Assembly: GCA_025924435.1 (NCBI GenBank)
Contig: JAICIL010000183.1
Coordinates: forward strand, 1-9,041
Source of the DNA: Chloroflexia bacterium
Lineage (GTDB): Bacteria > Chloroflexota > Chloroflexia > Thermomicrobiales > JALYUS01
Reading direction: 5' to 3'
DNA: 9,041 bases
Part shown: positions 1-6,428 of the stretch, piece after piece
Layout of the letters: each line of letters opens with the position of its first letter
Position numbering within the stretch: the first letter of the stretch is position 1
The notes under the pieces: model-generated
What the model saw: only the letters and a program-made list of their open reading frames with translations
Database searches by the model: none
Told to the model about the DNA's origin: nothing
Translations under genes and position numbers: made by a program

Positions 1-453
1 CTCGCGGACGTGCCGTACGAGACGCTGCGCGACGAAGTGCTGGATGTGATGCGCCGCGTGCGCCCGACGACCGTCGTCACCTTCGGCCCGTACGGCATCT
101 ACGGGCACCCGGATCATATCCGCATCTCGGACGTGACGGTGGATGCGTTCGCGCGCTTGCGCGACACGATCCCGGAACCGCGGCGGCTCTATTTCCACGC
201 CGTGCCGCGCCAGATGGCCGAAGCGATGGGCCGCGAGATTCCCGGCCCGGACGGGAACCCGAACACGGAAATTTCCGTCTCCCCGGAGGGGTTGGCGGCG
301 CAGATCGCCGCCCTCGCCTTCCACGCCGAGACGCAGGAGGACGCGCGGGTCATGCGCGAGCGGCTGATCGAGCAGCGCCCCACCGTCGCCTATCTCTATC
401 GCGCGGAGCCGCCGGTGCCCGATGGCGAGATTGACCGGAGCCTGCTGCCGTGA
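1..453 (+). CDS. PIG-L/LmbE family deacetylase, C-terminal part (5' end outside window)
   Basis: Only the last 150 codons are present; the frame is open from base 1, so the true start lies upstream. The visible part carries the family's second signature, a GHPDH motif at about visible residues 35-39, after a hydrophobic strand (VVTFGP). PIG-L/LmbE enzymes are Zn-dependent hydrolases that remove N-acetyl groups from GlcNAc-type substrates (for example in bacillithiol, mycothiol or antibiotic pathways). The N-terminal HPDDE-like metal site would lie outside the window, so the substrate cannot be judged. The stop codon overlaps the start of the next gene (GTGA, 450-453), which suggests translational coupling with the PHP phosphatase. 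The family call is fairly secure; the specific function is not. Confidence 0.85.
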   Translation, partial: LADVPYETLRDEVLDVMRRVRPTTVVTFGPYGIYGHPDHIRISDVTVDAFARLRDTIPEPRRLYFHAVPRQMAEAMGREIPGPDGNPNTEISVSPEGLAAQIAALAFHAETQEDARVMRERLIEQRPTVAYLYRAEPPVPDGEIDRSLLP

Positions 454-1301
454 GTCTGCACACCAATTACCACACGCACAGCCGCTATTGCGACGGCGAG
501 GGCGAGATTGTCGAGTATATCGAGGCGGCATTGGCGGCGGGGTTGGATTCGTACGGCGTCACCAGCCACGCGCCCGCCCCCGTGCCGATGCGCGACCCGT
601 GGATGATGCGGCCGGACGATCTCCCCGCGTACTGCGCGGAGGTGCACCGCCTGCGCGACGCGTACCGCGACCGCCTTGCCGTCTTTCTCGCCCTCGAACT
701 CGATTACCTGCCGGGCATGGAGGCCGTCTATCGTGAGCGAATTTTCCCGCACCATTTCGATTACTTCGTCGGCTCCGTCCATTTCGTCGGCACGGACGAG
801 CGGGGCATGCCGTGGGAGATTGACGAAAGCGCGGAGCGGTTCGCCGCCGGGCTGGACGGCGGCTGGCACGGCGATGTGCGCCGCGCGTTCGAGGAATATT
901 TCGCGCTGCAACGCCGAATGGTCGGCACGCCGGGGGTGGCGATTGTCGGCCACTTGGACAAGATGAAGATGTGGAACGGCGGCGACCGCTATTTCCGCGA
1001 GACGGACGCCTGGTACGTCGCGGCGGTCGAGGAGACGTTGCGCGCCTTCAAGGCGGGCGGGCTGATCGTCGAACTGAACACATCGGGCCTGCGCAAGGCG
1101 GTCGCCGCCCCCTTCCCCAGCCCGTGGGTGCTCGCCCGCTGCCGCGATCTCGGCATCCCGATCACCGTCACGACGGACGCGCACGCGCCCGCCGATGTCG
1201 CCGCCGGTTTCCCCGAAGCCGCCGCCCTCCTCCGCGATCTCGGCATCACCCATGTCATGGCGCGCGACGGCGACCGCTGGGTGCCTCGTCCGGTGGACTG
1301 A
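450..1301 (+). CDS. PHP-domain phosphatase, histidinol-phosphatase (HisJ/HisK) family
   Basis: A 283-aa protein with the metal-binding motifs of the PHP phosphoesterase superfamily in order: HTHS near residues 8-11 followed by YCDG, TSHAP near 39-42, an acidic strand ALELD near 81-85, SVH near 109-111, GHLD near 168-170, and TTDAH near 241-245. This pattern and length fit the HisJ/HisK family, which hydrolyses L-histidinol phosphate to histidinol in histidine synthesis. Many relatives act on other phosphoesters, and no his gene is nearby, so the substrate is an inference. The GTG start at 450 is chosen because it overlaps the previous stop (GTGA), has GGAG 9 bp upstream (437-440), and places the first metal motif near the N terminus as usual. 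It is probably co-transcribed with the upstream deacetylase and is followed by a hairpin repeat. Confidence 0.85.
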   Translation: MSLHTNYHTHSRYCDGEGEIVEYIEAALAAGLDSYGVTSHAPAPVPMRDPWMMRPDDLPAYCAEVHRLRDAYRDRLAVFLALELDYLPGMEAVYRERIFPHHFDYFVGSVHFVGTDERGMPWEIDESAERFAAGLDGGWHGDVRRAFEEYFALQRRMVGTPGVAIVGHLDKMKMWNGGDRYFRETDAWYVAAVEETLRAFKAGGLIVELNTSGLRKAVAAPFPSPWVLARCRDLGIPITVTTDAHAPADVAAGFPEAAALLRDLGITHVMARDGDRWVPRPVD

Positions 1302-1308
1302 AACCGTA

Positions 1309-1412
1309 TGAACCGCCAAGACGCCAAGAGCGCCAAGGGGACAAAGAAGACAGCGTTATCAGGATTTTCTTCGTTTCTCTCTCCTTGGTGTCCTTGGCGT
1401 CTTGGCGGTTCA
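1309..1412. repeat. Imperfect long hairpin made of CGCCAAG units, between convergent genes
   Basis: The outer 20 bases of the arms (1309-1328 and 1393-1412) are perfect reverse complements. The left arm contains three CGCCAAG heptamers spaced by 1-2 bases; the right arm has the matching CTTGGCG, CTTGGCG and CTTGGTG copies. Further inward the arms pair only partly, around an AT-richer centre (about 1341-1380). It lies 7 bp after the PHP phosphatase stop and 7 bp before the pnkp stop on the other strand. A transcript from either side would form a strong stem, so it may act as a bidirectional terminator or RNA-stabilising structure, but there is no clear U-tract. Similar arrays of this heptamer are, from memory, common dispersed elements in environmental bacterial genomes. 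It opens spurious reading frames and probably codes for nothing. Confidence 0.85.
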
Positions 1413-1419
1413 ATGTTCA

Positions 1420-3984
1420 TCACAGGCGCGGATCAACCGGCTCGCTCTCCATCGCCAGCACGCCGAAGACGCATTCGTGGACGCGGCGGAGCGGCTCGCG
1501 GCGGACGAACCGCTCCAGCGCCTCGATGCCGAGCGCGAACTCCCGCAGGGCGAGCGACCGCTTCGCGGACAGCCCGCGCTCGCGGAGTCGTTCGAGGGTT
1601 TCCGGGGCGGTATATTCCGGGCCGTAGATGATGCGCAGATATTCGCGCCCGCGGCATTTGACGGCGGGTTGCACCAGCCCGCGCCGCCCTCGCGCGATGA
1701 AATCCACCGGCTTGACGACCATTCCCTCGCCGCCCTGCTCCGTCAGGGCCGTCCACCACGCGACGCCCGCCGCCTCGCTCGCCGGGTCGGTGAGATCCAC
1801 GGCGATGTGCGCCGTCGGCAAAAGAAGCGCGTCGTCGGCCTCGCAGATCGCGCGCAAGGTCTCCAGATGCCAGCGGTGATCCTTGTCGGCATGGACCGCG
1901 CCTTCGGTGGCGAGCAGGTGGAACGGCGCGAGTTTGAGGTCGGCGACGGATGCGACGGGCCAGCAGTACCGCCGGTACGCCTCCACATACTGATCGGTCA
2001 TCACCTGCCGCGCCTCGGCCCGCGCGAGCAGATCGTCCACTGCGACGCCGTTCGCCCGTGCCTGCGCGAGCGCGGCGACCGTTTCGGTGAGCGCGGTGCG
2101 GGCGGCGGCGCCGGTGGCGGCGTATTGTTGGCGGATCAACTCCCGCGCCTTCGCGGACCACGGCATTAATTCGCAATCCAGGCAGACCCAGTCGGTGTCG
2201 AATCGCTCCCAGAAGCCCGTCGCACCGAGCGCGGCCTGGATGCGCCGCAATAGCGCCTCTTCGAGCCGCGCGTCATCGAAGAAGCGCCGCCCCGTCCGCG
2301 TGTAGCAGATGCCGATGCCCGGCTCGCGGATGCCGAACCGCGTGCGCACCACGTCCGCATCCCGGCAGACGATCACCACCGCGCGGGAACCCATGTGCTT
2401 CGCCTCGCAGATCACTTCGGGGATTCCCTGATGGCGATAGTACGCGAATGCCTCGGTGGGGCGCTCCAAATAGCCGAGGTCGTGCGCGGTTTCGCAGGGC
2501 GACATCGTCGGCGGCAGGTAGATCAGCCACTTCGGGTCAATGGCGAAGCGGCTCATCGCTTCGAGCGCGGCGGTCGCGTTCTCCTCGCGGATCGTCACCG
2601 TATGGTGAAGCCGAGTCGTGATCTGCCGCTTGCCGGAGACATCTTCCATGTCGAGCAGATCGTCGTGCTGCTGTTGCGCGGTGAGCGCGGGCGCTTGCTC
2701 GGCTTCCGGGATGAAGGGGCGCATAGGTTCGGCATACGTATGGCGCGCCGGGACGGAGATAATCTCCATCTCCGGGTAGCGTAGCGCCGTCAGTTTGCCG
2801 CCGAAGGCGCAGCCGGTGTCAATGTTGATCGTGCCGTTGAGCCATTCGGCTTCCGGCACGGGCGTGTGGCCGTAGACGACGCGCGCCCTGCCGCGATAGG
2901 CGGCGGCCCAGTCGTAGCGGACGGGCAGGCCGAATTCGTCCGTCTCGCCCGTCGTCTCGCCGTAGAGCGCGAACGCGCGCACCCCGCCGGAGCCGCGCCC
3001 CTGCATCTCCTCCTTCATCCCGGCGTGCGCGACGACGAGTTTTCCGTCGTCCAGTACGTAATGGCTGATGAGGCCGTCCAGAAATGCCGCGACTTCCGCG
3101 CGGAAGTCGGCTGATTCGCCCTCCAGTTGCGCCAGCGATGCGGCGAGGCCGTGCGTGATCCGCACGTCCCGCCCCCGCAGTTTCCGCACCAGTTTCGCGT
3201 CGTGGTTGCCGGGCACGCAGAGCGCATCCCCGCGCGCGACCATCCCCATCACGAGGCGCAGCACGCCGGGGATGTCCGGGCCGCGGTCCACGAGATCGCC
3301 GAGAAAAACCGCCGTCCGCCCGTCGGGTGGAGCGACCGTGACGCCGCCGCTTCCATCGCCTTCTGTGATGGCATAGCCGAGCGTTTCGAGCAGCGCGCGC
3401 AGTTCATCGCCGCAGCCGTGCACATCGCCGATGATGTCGAACGGGCCGTGCTCGTTCTTGCGGTTGTTCCAGAGCCGCTGGCGGGTGAGCGTCGCCGTCG
3501 CGACCTCTTCCTCCGAGGAGAGGACGAAGACGTGCCGGAACCCTTCTCGCTGCAACCCGCGCAGCGACCGGCGCAGATTGCGCATCTGATTGCGGACGAC
3601 GTGCGGCCCGAAGGCGCGGTCGGGGCGCGTCGCGTTGCGCCCCTGGCAGACTTTTTCGGGCAAATCGAGGACGATGGCGACGGGCAGGACGTGGTACTGC
3701 CGCGCGAGGGCGACGAGCGGCCTGCGCGCCTCCGGCTGGACATTCGTCGCGTCCACGACGGTCAGTCTCCCGGCGGCGAGGCGCTTCGCGGCGATGTAGT
3801 GCAGCACATCGAAGGCGTCGTTCGTCGCCGCCTGGTCGTTCTCGTCGTCGGAGACGAGCGCGCGGCAGGCGTCCGACGAGAGCACTTCCGTCGGCAGGAA
3901 GTGCGCCCGCGCGAACGTAGACTTGCCGGACCCCGACGCGCCGATCAGCACGACGAGCGAGAGTTCGGGGACGGTGAGGCTCAT
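1420..3984 (-). CDS. pnkp: Polynucleotide kinase-phosphatase-ligase Pnkp (bacterial RNA repair)
   Basis: An 854-aa trifunctional protein, close in length to the well-studied clostridial enzyme (870 aa). Domain 1 (about 1-170) is a P-loop polynucleotide 5'-kinase: GASGSGKS at 15-22, then SSDACR near 36-41. Domain 2 (about 180-410) is a binuclear metallophosphatase with GDVHG (186-190), GDLVDRGP (229-236), GNHD (259-262), VVAHAG (317-322) and GHTP (372-375), which removes 2',3'-cyclic phosphate. Domain 3 (about 460-854) is a ligase-type adenylyltransferase with motif I EAKHMG, nucleophile Lys529. In the known system Pnkp heals broken RNA ends, and Hen1 methylates the 3' end and activates sealing. 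The ATG start has GAGG 4 bp upstream (3989-3992) and overlaps the ancestral stop of the toxin gene (ATGA). All three domains look intact. It is the last gene of the operon. Confidence 0.96.
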   Translation of the reverse strand: MSLTVPELSLVVLIGASGSGKSTFARAHFLPTEVLSSDACRALVSDDENDQAATNDAFDVLHYIAAKRLAAGRLTVVDATNVQPEARRPLVALARQYHVLPVAIVLDLPEKVCQGRNATRPDRAFGPHVVRNQMRNLRRSLRGLQREGFRHVFVLSSEEEVATATLTRQRLWNNRKNEHGPFDIIGDVHGCGDELRALLETLGYAITEGDGSGGVTVAPPDGRTAVFLGDLVDRGPDIPGVLRLVMGMVARGDALCVPGNHDAKLVRKLRGRDVRITHGLAASLAQLEGESADFRAEVAAFLDGLISHYVLDDGKLVVAHAGMKEEMQGRGSGGVRAFALYGETTGETDEFGLPVRYDWAAAYRGRARVVYGHTPVPEAEWLNGTINIDTGCAFGGKLTALRYPEMEIISVPARHTYAEPMRPFIPEAEQAPALTAQQQHDDLLDMEDVSGKRQITTRLHHTVTIREENATAALEAMSRFAIDPKWLIYLPPTMSPCETAHDLGYLERPTEAFAYYRHQGIPEVICEAKHMGSRAVVIVCRDADVVRTRFGIREPGIGICYTRTGRRFFDDARLEEALLRRIQAALGATGFWERFDTDWVCLDCELMPWSAKARELIRQQYAATGAAARTALTETVAALAQARANGVAVDDLLARAEARQVMTDQYVEAYRRYCWPVASVADLKLAPFHLLATEGAVHADKDHRWHLETLRAICEADDALLLPTAHIAVDLTDPASEAAGVAWWTALTEQGGEGMVVKPVDFIARGRRGLVQPAVKCRGREYLRIIYGPEYTAPETLERLRERGLSAKRSLALREFALGIEALERFVRREPLRRVHECVFGVLAMESEPVDPRL

Positions 3985-4459
3985 TGATCCTCATTCCTGT
4001 CGGCGTCTACATTTCCTGCAATTTGCACCCACGGCAGAAAGGCTTGCACCGCGTTCGCTAACCTTTGGTCCGTTGTGACGAACGTCGCGCCGAGACGTTC
4101 GGCGAGCGCGAGGTAATGTCATCGTATGCCGCAGGCAGCGCGAAGCGCCCCGCCATCGCAAGCGCGGACTTATGGAGATCTTCATCGCTGTAGAATTGAA
4201 TCGGGAGGTCGAAGGCCGCATTCAGCGCATTCATCGCCGCTTTCTCGCTCAATGCCCCCGCTCTTTGATAGCGGTGGAGTGCGTTTGTAACTTCGAAGCG
4301 CAGTAACATCGGTGCGACAAGGTCTGTATTGTCCGCTCGCCACCGCTCCCAGAGCGCTAAGGTGCGCTCATCCGGGGCGATCGCAACGAGACGAACGATA
4401 AGATTTGCGTCAACGCAAATTGTCGAGGAGTTGCGTATCCCGCTCTTCTCGCATTTCAC
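3981..4459 (-). pseudogene. vapC: VapC-type PIN-domain ribonuclease toxin, frameshifted
   Basis: A PIN-domain RNase of the VapC type, split by one missing base. The first frame (start GTG 4459) shows ICVDANLIVRL (Asp17), LLRFEVTNA (Glu56) and LPAAYD (Asp113), three of the four family metal-binding acids. Just after Asp113, at about 4118-4120, the frame slips and ends at a TAG (4058-4060) after a basic, non-family tail. Moving to the -1 frame restores the expected continuation HYLALAERLGATFVTTDQRL, including the fourth acid, and reaches a TGA at 3981-3983 that overlaps the pnkp ATG. A full protein would be about 150-160 aa. VapC toxins cut tRNA or rRNA and are held inactive by the antitoxin. 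No slippery heptamer is visible, so mutation or sequence error is likelier than programmed shifting. The true start is uncertain because the usual start just before ICVDAN is absent; it overlaps the antitoxin by about 50 bp. Confidence 0.85.
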
Positions 4460-4712
4460 GAATGATCTCTTCCGGTGGCGGAAGTGTCCGTCCGCCGAGT
4501 TCTTGTCGGATTTGCTTGCGCACTTCTCTGGCCTTTTTCAGCCAGTCGTTGGATGTATGCGCGCGCAGTCGCTTGTATTCCGCAATAGAGAGCACGACGA
4601 CTTCCGGTTTCCCGCCCCGCTCAACGATGATCGGTTCCTGATGTTCGACGACGCGGCGCATCAGTTCGCCGAAATGAATCCGCGCCTCCGTCGCGCTCAT
4701 CGTTCTTTCCAT
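4410..4712 (-). CDS. Phd/YefM-family type II antitoxin
   Basis: A 100-aa protein. The N-terminal half (about 1-50) has the Phd/YefM DNA-binding fold pattern: MSATEARIHFGELMRRV, then EPIIVERGGKPEVVVLS and a final EYKRL helix. The C-terminal half is charged and helical (EEIIREMREERD), typical of the disordered segment that wraps and blocks the toxin. Proteins of this family neutralise the partner toxin and, with it, repress their own promoter. The ATG at 4712 is chosen over upstream codons because AGGAG lies 7 bp before it (4720-4724) and because this start begins the conserved fold. It looks intact and overlaps the downstream VapC-type gene by about 50 bp. It begins 79 bp after the hen1 stop. 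Its partner appears frameshifted, so it may be an orphan antitoxin. Family call secure; partner specificity inferred. Confidence 0.9.
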   Translation of the reverse strand: MERTMSATEARIHFGELMRRVVEHQEPIIVERGGKPEVVVLSIAEYKRLRAHTSNDWLKKAREVRKQIRQELGGRTLPPPEEIIREMREERDTQLLDNLR

Positions 4713-4724
4713 CACGGTTCTCCT

Positions 4725-4744
4725 ATCAATCGAGTGATTAATCA
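4725..4744. promoter_or_regulatory. Candidate antitoxin operator (paired palindromes)
   Basis: Two overlapping inverted repeats lie just upstream of the antitoxin ribosome binding site: ATCAATCGAGTGAT (4725-4738, matching its own reverse complement at 12 of 14 positions) and TGATTAATCA (4735-4744, a perfect palindrome). The site falls where transcription from the adjacent candidate promoter would begin. Phd/YefM antitoxins bind short palindromes in exactly this position to repress their own operon. The palindromes are seen directly; the protein that binds them is inferred. Confidence 0.5.
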
Positions 4745-4752
4745 GCCACATG

Positions 4753-4781
4753 AGTATGAAGGCGGGGCACTGCTTTGACAA
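4753..4781 (-). promoter_or_regulatory. Candidate sigma-70-type promoter for the toxin-antitoxin cassette
   Basis: On the - strand, TTGTCA (4776-4781, 5 of 6 to the -35 consensus) is followed after exactly 17 bp by CATACT (4753-4758, 4 of 6 to the -10 consensus). It sits in the 79-bp gap after the hen1 stop, about 40 bp before the antitoxin start, in a locally AT-richer stretch. It would give the cassette, and pnkp downstream, transcription independent of hen1. The prediction rests on consensus match and position only. Confidence 0.45.
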
Positions 4782-4791
4782 TACGCATGGG

Positions 4792-6180
4792 TCACGTCGT
4801 ACGCCCAAAAATGCCCATCTGCGTGGGTGAGCCGACTTCTGGGTCGTCCGGGCCGATAGGAAGAAAGCGGACGGTGTAGCCGCGCTGCTCCGCGACGCTC
4901 GTCGCCCATGCCCGGAATTCGGCGCGCGTCCACTCGAAGCGGTGATCCTTGTGCCGGAACTGCCCGGCGGGTAGGGTCGCGAAGCGGACGTTGTACTCGC
5001 GGTTCGGCGTTGTCAGCACGACCGTTCCGGGGCGGGCGTGCGCGAAGACGACGCGGGCGAAGGCGGCGAGGCGCGGCGGGTCGAGATGTTCGATCACCTC
5101 GACGACCGCCGCCGCATCATATCCCGCGAGGCGGCCATCGCGATAGGTGAGCGCGCCGTGCAGGAGCGTCACCCGCTCGCGCTGCATCGGCGGCAGATGG
5201 TCGAGACGGAGACGATCATACGCCCGTTCGAGCGCGCGATGCGAGACATCCACCCCGACGATGCGCGCAAACTGCCGGTTCTCCAATAGGGGCCGGAGCA
5301 GTTGCCCCTCGCCGCAGCCGAGATCGAGCACCGTCGTCGCCCCGCTCTGCTTCAGCGCCGCGACGACCGCGCCGATCCGCTGCTCGTTGAGGCCGATCGG
5401 CCGCTCGACGGCTGCTTCTTCGCTGTCGTGCGCCGCTTCGGCGTCGTCGGGGTCGGTCGCGTCCTCCGGTACGAGTTGGGCGAGCGCGTCGCGGGCGAGG
5501 CTACGCCGGTGCTTCAGGTAGCGATGCACGATCATTTCGCGCTCAGGATGCGTCGGGAGCCAGCCCGCGCCATGGCGCAGCAACTTCTCCACCTCGTCGT
5601 CGCCGACCCAGTAGTGCTTCTCGTCGTCCAGCACCGGGATGAGGACATAGAGGTGCGTGAGCAGGTCCGCGAGCCGCGTCTTCGCACACAGGCGAACGGT
5701 GTAGTACGCGCTCTCGCCCCACGCCGGGAACGCGCTGTCGAGGGGTTGCCGCTCCGCTTCGACGTGGTAGCCGAGCGGCGCGAACAAGCGTTGCAGGAAG
5801 GGTTCACCGCCCCGGCAGGGGACGGCGGCGAGGGTCGCTTCGAGGGGGATCGCCGTTTGCGCCAGTGCGGGCCGCTCCTTGCTCTGGCCCGCCATCGCGC
5901 TGCGGAAGACCTGCCCGATGGCGACGCTGAGGAGCGACGATGCGACGTACGGGCGGTCGCTCACGTACTGCGTGAGCGTCGCGCTCCGCCCGCGTACCAG
6001 CCCGACGGGGTCCACGTCCAGGAGGAGCGCCGCCGTGCAGCGCGCGTCGGTCGCCTCCGGGTAGAAGACGTGCGCCCGCCCGAACGAGAGCGGGAAGGAC
6101 TGCACGCGCGCCGGATTCTTGTGCAGCAGGTAGCCCAGATCGGTGGCCGGGCGATGGGTTGTGGTCACGGTCAGCAACAT
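4792..6180 (-). CDS. hen1: Hen1: RNA 3'-terminal ribose 2'-O-methyltransferase (RNA repair)
   Basis: A 462-aa protein, matching the usual length of bacterial Hen1 (about 465 aa). The N-terminal half (about 1-240) is the bacterial-specific domain that in studied systems contacts Pnkp and activates ligation; it starts MLLTVTTT and carries HVFYPEA near 37-43. The C-terminal half (about 265-462) is an AdoMet-dependent methyltransferase with motif I LDLGCGEG (285-292), acidic motif VGVDVS (308-313), the metal-binding EVIEHL (361-366), and downstream HKDH (410-413) supplying further ligands. It methylates the terminal 2'-OH at the broken 3' end, protecting the repaired RNA from re-cleavage. The ATG at 6180 is preferred to a longer open frame because GAGG lies 8 bp upstream (6189-6192) and the protein then begins at the family's normal N terminus. 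First gene of the operon, divergent from the Ser/Thr kinase. Confidence 0.95.
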   Translation of the reverse strand: MLLTVTTTHRPATDLGYLLHKNPARVQSFPLSFGRAHVFYPEATDARCTAALLLDVDPVGLVRGRSATLTQYVSDRPYVASSLLSVAIGQVFRSAMAGQSKERPALAQTAIPLEATLAAVPCRGGEPFLQRLFAPLGYHVEAERQPLDSAFPAWGESAYYTVRLCAKTRLADLLTHLYVLIPVLDDEKHYWVGDDEVEKLLRHGAGWLPTHPEREMIVHRYLKHRRSLARDALAQLVPEDATDPDDAEAAHDSEEAAVERPIGLNEQRIGAVVAALKQSGATTVLDLGCGEGQLLRPLLENRQFARIVGVDVSHRALERAYDRLRLDHLPPMQRERVTLLHGALTYRDGRLAGYDAAAVVEVIEHLDPPRLAAFARVVFAHARPGTVVLTTPNREYNVRFATLPAGQFRHKDHRFEWTRAEFRAWATSVAEQRGYTVRFLPIGPDDPEVGSPTQMGIFGRTT

Positions 6181-6264
6181 GGGCTTGTCCTCACCCCGGC
6201 CCCTCTGCTTCGCCCCGACGCTTCGATAGGGCAGGATCGCGGCGGCGAAGGAGAGGGGAGGGAA

Positions 6265-6295
6265 GCCGATTCGCAAACGTTTCCCTGCGAATGGC
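6265..6295. repeat. Inverted repeat in the hen1/kinase intergenic region
   Basis: ATTCGCA (6269-6275) and TGCGAAT (6286-6292) are perfect inverted arms with a 10-base loop. Allowing one bulged G, flanking GCC and GGC extend the stem to 10 bp. The palindrome AAACGTTT (6275-6282) runs from the last base of the left arm into the loop. It lies about 85 bp upstream of hen1, so it could be a hairpin in the hen1 leader or a binding site for a dimeric regulator. The structure is seen in the sequence; the role is unknown. Confidence 0.4.
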
Positions 6296-6319
6296 CTTTC
6301 GGTATGCGCCGCCGCGATG

Positions 6320-6328
6320 TATATACCA
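6320..6328 (-). promoter_or_regulatory. Candidate extended -10 element for hen1
   Basis: On the - strand the bases read TGG followed by TATATA, matching the extended -10 pattern (TGN then a TATAAT-like box). It is the most AT-rich spot in an otherwise GC-rich intergenic region. The -35 region at 17 bp spacing (ACCGGA) is poor, which is tolerated by extended -10 promoters. It would give hen1 a leader of roughly 130 bases containing the 6265-6295 hairpin. TATATA is itself palindromic, so use by the + strand kinase gene cannot be excluded. Confidence 0.3.
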
Positions 6329-6414
6329 CAGCGGATCGCCTTTCCGGTTGCCACGGCATCGAATGTGCATCCATCGGACGAAGAATGCCGTCGCGCGTTG
6401 ATCGTTTCGTTCCC

Positions 6415-6424
6415 CACAATTGTG
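6415..6424. promoter_or_regulatory. 10-bp palindrome at the kinase start
   Basis: CACAATTGTG is a perfect palindrome ending 4 bp before the GTG start of the Ser/Thr kinase gene and overlapping its ribosome binding region. It could be an operator half-site cluster for a dimeric repressor, but a palindrome of this length may occur by chance. No promoter with good -35 and -10 boxes was found next to it on the + strand. Confidence 0.25.
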
Positions 6425-6428
6425 AGGT

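Noticed and set aside
1308..1420. Possible small genes across the heptamer repeat
   Set aside because: The repeat gives open frames in several phases with repeat-derived peptides (QDAKSAK-like); this is a common source of false gene calls in repeat elements.
3127..3987. Open frames of 200-300 codons antisense to pnkp
   Set aside because: They lie opposite well-conserved kinase and phosphatase domains, lack recognisable motifs, and have Arg/Ala/Asp-heavy composition typical of antisense frames.
4110..4124. Programmed ribosomal frameshifting in the toxin gene
   Set aside because: No X-XXY-YYZ slippery heptamer is present at the junction (GAT GAC ATT), so a simple one-base deletion or a sequencing error explains it better.
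4774..4800. TTGACA on the + strand near the hen1 end as a + strand promoter
   Set aside because: No -10 box follows at 16-18 bp and no + strand gene lies downstream within range; the - strand reading of the same bases fits the antitoxin gene better.
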